Shown piece after piece: positions 59,717-64,000 of a stretch of 64,000 nt of DNA (position 1 is the stretch's first letter; each line of letters starts with the position of its first letter). This DNA is from Chloracidobacterium sp. (GTDB lineage: Bacteria; Acidobacteriota; Blastocatellia; Pyrinomonadales; Pyrinomonadaceae). A program made the position numbers and the translations under genes. The notes under the pieces are model-generated. The model was given only the letters and a program-made list of their open reading frames with translations, was not told the DNA's origin and ran no database searches. The stretch spans positions 62,001-126,000 of the forward strand of contig JADJWM010000009.1 of the NCBI GenBank assembly GCA_016716365.1, given 5' to 3'.

Positions 59717-62203
59717 TCAATTCCCGATCGGATCTCCGGGCGGCGCCGGCAGCGGCGTCGCGGGCTTTCGCGGCTCGGCGGGCCGTGCAAGAAAGCGTTC
59801 GATATCGTCGGCCGTTGCCCGATTGTGAATCCCGATATCCCGGTTCACGATCGGCCTTTTCAACGAAGCCAAAAGGGCACGAAGCGCGTCGACCGCGACG
59901 GCCCTGACCTGCGGTTGGGCACGGTCGTTTGCCGCCAGGTCCATCAAACGTGCGGCGGTCAGGCTTTGAACGGCACGCTGGACCGCTGCCTGTTTCGCAT
60001 CGGAGGGCACAAGCGCACCCCACGTCGCTTTGACCAGCGCCGTCACAACGTCGCTGAAATGCGGGTTCGCACGGTCCCGTGCGTTGTAGGCGATCAGCCG
60101 CGCCGCCCGGTTCGGTTCGAGCAACCCGGAGATGGCAAGTTCGGCCGCGATCTCGGCCGCCCCTATCTCATCGAAAAGCGGGCTCGTGCGCTTTGAGAAC
60201 CGCTCGCTTCGCCCCGATCCATATCCGTAGGCGACAGGCGGCAGCAGTTTTAGTATCCGGTCCTCTATAACCAGTTCTTCCGGTTTCAGCGTGTCGAGCA
60301 CGGCTTGCAGGGCCTCCCGTTGGCGGGCCGCCGGCACGACTTCAACGACCGATGCCGGACCGCTCCCTGAACGCACTGCATAGGTGTAATACGCGCCCCC
60401 GATCACTTTCGTTGCCGCGGTCAGCTGGTAACGGTGGTGCAAATACAGCGGCAGAAAACGGTTCTCAAGTTCCGACAGCGGCACGCCCTGGGGAACGTTC
60501 TGCAGGCCAAACTGGTCGAGCCCTATCCGGCGAACGCGCATCTCGTGCCGAAGCATCGCCACCGGATCACTGCCGTTGTCCCAAAGGTTCGCCAGCGGAT
60601 GTGCGGCGCCTGCCGGACGTGCGTCCTGGTCCGAAATATAGAGCATCCCTGCGGCAAGGCCTTCGCTCACGATGCGTTCAAGTTCGCGGTCTTCGTTTGC
60701 ACCGGCGCCAAACTGCGTGTAGGCATATCGCGCAGAGAATTTGTCGAACGTACCGATCCCAACGGCGTACGCATTTGTAAAATCGAGCTTGCCGTCCTTG
60801 ATCTCGACCATCGGCGCCGGGTAGTCCATCACCGAAGCGCGGGCATAGGTGCTGGCGGCAAAATTGTGGGCGAATCCCAGCGTGTGGCCGACCTCATGTG
60901 CCGATAGCTGTCGGATCCGGGCGTACGACATCGCCGTTAGCTCATTTGCCGACTTGGCCGCCATCAAATAATTGGCATCAGGAAGCAGGCCGAAGTCGCA
61001 TGCGTTCTCGGACGCACGATAAGGCGGGATCATCCCTTCGCCGAGTAAGAAATCCTGCCGGGCCCGCTGTGAATCGAGCGTCACGTCGCCCTTGATTATC
61101 TCGCCTGTTCGCGGATCGACCACGCTCGAGCCGATCGACCAGCCGCGTGTTGAACGGTGCACCCAGTTGATCACGTTGTAGCGGATGTCCATCGGGTCGG
61201 CGTCAGGCGGCAGGACGCGAACCTGGAATGCGTTTCGGAAACCGGCCGCTTCGAACGCCTGGTTCCACCAAGCCGCACCTTCGATCAATGCGTCCTGGAT
61301 CGCCTTTGGCGCACCGTTGTCCACGTAGTAAACGATCGGCTTGATCGCCTCGCTCGTCGCCGAGTTCGGGTCGCGTTTCTCCAAACGATGCCGCAGTATC
61401 CAGCGTTTCTCCAAGTCCTCGTTGATGTCGGTGCCGTAATCGTAAAAACTTGTGGGGATCGAACCGGTCCGCGGATCGAACTTTCGCGGTTTGTAGTTGT
61501 TGTCCGGCAATTCGACGAATGAATGACGCTGGCGAACCGTTACGTGTTTTGCGGTCGGCGTCACGTCCCGCACAAGCGGGCCCGGTTCTGCGTTGGTCGA
61601 AAGTGTCACGGTCGCTTCGACCTCGGTGTTTTTCGGAAAGCCTTTCGTATTCGGCAGGTAGATCGCGCTCCGGCTTTCGTCGAAGTTGTAAGTCCCCTGT
61701 CGGGCCTGATTCAGTCGATCCGCCACCCCGTGAGCGTCGCGAACAAAGAACGCCGTCGCATCCACCAGCACGCGGCCTCCATCGACCGCCTCCACTTTGA
61801 AACCCCAAATGACCGAACGCGCGAACGATTCTTCGACCGACTTCCGCTCGGCCATGTTGTTGCTCATGGCCCGATACTCGTAATTCGGCTGGATCATCAG
61901 AACCTTGTTCCCGGAACGTTCGAACTTAACGATCCGCGTTGGTCCCAATTGAGCCCGGTCGAGGCCTATCGGATTCGACCCGACGCCCGTCGGCAGACTC
62001 ACTAAATAAAGGAGTTCGCTGTTAAGGGCGGGGACCTCCATGAAGATCTTTCCGTCGTCGGCGTTGAAATAGACGGGGACAAAGCCGTCGATCTTCTGGG
62101 TTCGCTCGACGATCGACGCGAACGATCTGCGGGCCGGCTCCTGCCCAATGGCGGTAGAGAAAACACAGACTACAACGGTCAGGATTGAAATGATCGTTTT
62201 CAT
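59717..62203 (-). CDS. secreted zinc-dependent metalloprotease (DUF5117/DUF4953 type)
   Basis: An 828-residue exported protease. The signal peptide is IISILTVVVCVFSTAIGQ (residues 4-21). Residues about 25-330 form the DUF5117-like N-terminal beta region (FVPVYFNADDGKIFMEVPAL). The zinc site is HEVGHTLGFAHN (His436, His440, His446), followed by a Met-turn region with SVMDYPAP. These features are those of metzincins. The large C-terminal part is helical. The start at 62203 is set by the signal peptide. It is divergent from the monooxygenase gene. Confidence 0.93.
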   Translation of the reverse strand: MKTIISILTVVVCVFSTAIGQEPARRSFASIVERTQKIDGFVPVYFNADDGKIFMEVPALNSELLYLVSLPTGVGSNPIGLDRAQLGPTRIVKFERSGNKVLMIQPNYEYRAMSNNMAERKSVEESFARSVIWGFKVEAVDGGRVLVDATAFFVRDAHGVADRLNQARQGTYNFDESRSAIYLPNTKGFPKNTEVEATVTLSTNAEPGPLVRDVTPTAKHVTVRQRHSFVELPDNNYKPRKFDPRTGSIPTSFYDYGTDINEDLEKRWILRHRLEKRDPNSATSEAIKPIVYYVDNGAPKAIQDALIEGAAWWNQAFEAAGFRNAFQVRVLPPDADPMDIRYNVINWVHRSTRGWSIGSSVVDPRTGEIIKGDVTLDSQRARQDFLLGEGMIPPYRASENACDFGLLPDANYLMAAKSANELTAMSYARIRQLSAHEVGHTLGFAHNFAASTYARASVMDYPAPMVEIKDGKLDFTNAYAVGIGTFDKFSARYAYTQFGAGANEDRELERIVSEGLAAGMLYISDQDARPAGAAHPLANLWDNGSDPVAMLRHEMRVRRIGLDQFGLQNVPQGVPLSELENRFLPLYLHHRYQLTAATKVIGGAYYTYAVRSGSGPASVVEVVPAARQREALQAVLDTLKPEELVIEDRILKLLPPVAYGYGSGRSERFSKRTSPLFDEIGAAEIAAELAISGLLEPNRAARLIAYNARDRANPHFSDVVTALVKATWGALVPSDAKQAAVQRAVQSLTAARLMDLAANDRAQPQVRAVAVDALRALLASLKRPIVNRDIGIHNRATADDIERFLARPAEPRKPATPLPAPPGDPIGN

Positions 62204-62328
62204 ATTTTGAAGTTGTTCGGGCACAGCGAAGTTAGCATTATTACGCCGTTTAGCTCAAGATGGTTATCTTCGAAGGAAACTAAAAGACGAACTTCCACAG
62301 AACCGGCCGAGAGGCGTAGTATACGGAT

Positions 62329-63861
62329 ATGAAAACACCGGTCTTGATCGTCGGTGCCGGCCCGACGGGCCTTTCGCTGGCTTGTCAGTTGATCCGCCAC
62401 CGCGTTGACTTTCTCATCATCGACAAGAAAGAGGGCACGACGCCGTATTCAAAAGCGATCGGCGTTCATGCCCGAACGCTCGAGATCTACGAACAAATAG
62501 GCCTGGCCGAAAGGGCGGTCGCCGAAGGCGCCATCGTCGGCAAGACCCGTTTGATGGAAGAAGGCGAGATCCGCGCGGAGATCGACCTGTCCCGTTTCGG
62601 CGAAGGGATGAGCGCCTATCCGTTCCTGCTGATCCTGGAACAAGGCAGGCACGAGAAGATCCTTCACGAATACATCACGGACGGCGGCAAGGATGTGATG
62701 TGGCAGACGGAGCTGATCTCGTTCTCGCAATCGGCCGATGGCGTGACCGCCGAGATCCGAAAGGCGGACGGGTCTTCGGAGACCGTCGAGGCCGGGTTCC
62801 TCGTAGGATGCGACGGTGCGAAGAGCCTTGTCCGACATTCGCTGGGGCTTGAATTTACCGGCGGAACATTCGAACGTATCTTCTACGTCGCCGATGTTCA
62901 GATAGACTGGGAATATTCGCACGACGCCCTTCACCTGAATCTTTCCAAAGACACGCTTCTCGGCTTTTTCCCGATGCCCGGCGGCGAAAACCACTACCGC
63001 ATCGTGGGCAGTCTGGCCGAAGGCAGCGAAAGGAACGAAGCTGAAATTCTTTACGAAGAGATCGAAGATGTCATTAAAAACGAACTCAAGCATCCGCTGG
63101 ACGTGCACGATGTCAACTGGTTCTCGACCTATAAGGTGCACACGCGTCACGTGAATAAATTCTCGGTCGGCCGGTGCTTTCTCGCCGGCGATTCGGCCCA
63201 CATCCACTCGCCCGCCGGGGCGCAGGGGATGAATACGGGTATTCAGGATGGCTACAACCTTGCCTGGAAACTCGCGATGGTGCTTAACGGCCGAGCCAGT
63301 GTCGAGATACTAAACACGTACAACGAAGAACGCCTGCCGAATGCAAAGCGGCTGCTGAAAACGACCGACCGGATGTTCGAGCTCGGTGCCGGCGAGGAGT
63401 GGTTCACGGCATGGCTTAGGGTTCGGGTCTTTCCTTATGTCGCGAACATTATGACGAGGATGGAGTGGGTCCAGCGAATGGTCTTCCCGCTCGTTTCGCA
63501 GATAGGGATCAACTATCGGCGGTCGTCGCTAAGCAAGGACGCGGCGGCCGTGAAGGTGAGCGCCGGCGACCGGATGCCGTATTTCCTTGTCGACGGGCAG
63601 AGCATTTATGACCGCCTGCACGAACCGCAATTCCACCTGATCGTCTTTAACGACGGCTCGGCCGTGCAGGCCGGGATGAGCGAGGATCTTGACGGCCTGG
63701 CGGACGTCCAAACCATCCCGCTTTATCCGCACATCGCCGAGATCTTCGATACAGACGCGACCTTCTGCGTGCTTCTAAGGCCGGACAACTACATCGGTTT
63801 CATCGGTAAGGGCTATGATATCGAAGGGGTGAGGGAATATTTGAAGAAGATCCTATCCTGA
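62329..63861 (+). CDS. FAD-dependent aromatic monooxygenase (PheA/TfdB-like)
   Basis: A 510-residue flavoprotein hydroxylase. FAD motifs are complete: the Rossmann GAGPTGLSLACQL, the DG motif VGCDGAKSLVRHSLGL, and GRCFLAGDSAHIHSPAGAQG with the second FAD contact. The C-terminal thioredoxin-like domain (residues about 400-510, ending YIGFIGKGYDIEGVREYL) is of the phenol-hydroxylase type but lacks an obvious CxxC. It probably hydroxylates an aromatic or polyketide-like substrate with NAD(P)H; which one is not readable. No partner gene is beside it. Confidence 0.92.
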   Translation: MKTPVLIVGAGPTGLSLACQLIRHRVDFLIIDKKEGTTPYSKAIGVHARTLEIYEQIGLAERAVAEGAIVGKTRLMEEGEIRAEIDLSRFGEGMSAYPFLLILEQGRHEKILHEYITDGGKDVMWQTELISFSQSADGVTAEIRKADGSSETVEAGFLVGCDGAKSLVRHSLGLEFTGGTFERIFYVADVQIDWEYSHDALHLNLSKDTLLGFFPMPGGENHYRIVGSLAEGSERNEAEILYEEIEDVIKNELKHPLDVHDVNWFSTYKVHTRHVNKFSVGRCFLAGDSAHIHSPAGAQGMNTGIQDGYNLAWKLAMVLNGRASVEILNTYNEERLPNAKRLLKTTDRMFELGAGEEWFTAWLRVRVFPYVANIMTRMEWVQRMVFPLVSQIGINYRRSSLSKDAAAVKVSAGDRMPYFLVDGQSIYDRLHEPQFHLIVFNDGSAVQAGMSEDLDGLADVQTIPLYPHIAEIFDTDATFCVLLRPDNYIGFIGKGYDIEGVREYLKKILS

Positions 63862-64000
63862 CCCGAACCGCCGGTATTCGATCCAGTCGCCCGACGGGAT
63901 CTCCGGTTTGCCGGCACATAGCTCCGCTGCCGGCCCGTAGATCCAGCAGGAACGCGGCGAGCCGCCGATCGATATGTCTATCGCGATCCGGTCATACGCC
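63853..64000 (-). CDS. C-terminal fragment of an unidentified protein (5' end outside window)
   Basis: An open frame enters from the right edge and stops at 63853, giving the last 48 residues (IAIDISIGGSPRSCWIYGPA, then SGDWIEYRRFGSG). It overlaps the end of the convergent monooxygenase gene by nine bases. Too short to classify. Confidence 0.45.
   Translation of the reverse strand, partial: AYDRIAIDISIGGSPRSCWIYGPAAELCAGKPEIPSGDWIEYRRFGSG

Overview
The window is a gene-dense bacterial chromosome segment of moderately high GC, with housekeeping genes next to many secreted hydrolases. Several contents suggest an Acidobacteriota genome of the Blastocatellia/Pyrinomonadaceae type: a fused alpha-beta E1 dehydrogenase, a HEAT-repeat cyclophilin, SYLF and DUF4112 proteins, many secreted peptidases and serine hydrolases, a wHTH-hydrolase-cyclase fusion, and several families of intergenic palindromic repeats. 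This placement is an inference from gene content; there is no rRNA in the window. I saw no tRNA, rRNA, CRISPR array, transposase or prophage genes.

Layout. 1-7.6 kb: 3' part of an FGGY sugar kinase, a DUF2306 membrane protein, a DUF2071-folA-Mpo1-like cluster, then selB (Sec-specific elongation factor) with two small upstream genes. About 0.9 kb beyond selB, on the other strand, lies a peroxiredoxin whose peroxidatic Cys codon is an in-frame TGA, followed by a SECIS-like hairpin. This selenoprotein is the main finding; a standard gene caller would report only its last two thirds. 7.7-16 kb: HEAT/cyclophilin isomerase (frameshifted), OsmC, a glycine-zipper exported protein, an esterase, an AlkZ-like protein and an M28 peptidase. 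16-22 kb: a minus-strand run ending in an M20 peptidase, with an Asp/Glu racemase, a small unknown gene and the fused E1 upstream. 22-26 kb: a MerR-VWA pair behind a strong, apparently leaderless promoter, and a wHTH/hydrolase/dead-cyclase fusion. 26-34 kb: SLC13 transporter (frameshifted), LPG-synthase-like membrane protein, acyl-CoA dehydrogenase plus GNAT, radical SAM, SYLF and TPR proteins. 34-42 kb: secreted cyclophilin, an M1 peptidase-serine hydrolase pair, PabC-like aminotransferase, alpha/beta hydrolase, truB/recX. 42-50 kb: a predicted pseudokinase, an alaS gene cut off after the catalytic core at a palindromic repeat, a response regulator without the phospho-acceptor Asp, an O-methyltransferase, a pirin and a protein with an IQM-like domain. 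50-64 kb: threonine biosynthesis (thrC-thrA divergent from thrB), clpA, two serine hydrolases, a large zinc metalloprotease and a flavin monooxygenase.

How it works together. SelB and the Sec-peroxiredoxin imply a working selenocysteine pathway, whose selA, selC and selD must lie outside the window. thrA, thrB and thrC supply the branch from aspartate to threonine. The secreted peptidases and beta-lactamase-fold hydrolases fit a heterotroph feeding on protein-rich matter. Three signalling proteins (pseudokinase, Asp-less receiver, metal-site-less cyclase) have lost canonical catalytic or phospho-acceptor residues. Two long genes carry single-base frameshifts, and alaS is truncated at a repeat; these may be real lesions or assembly errors.
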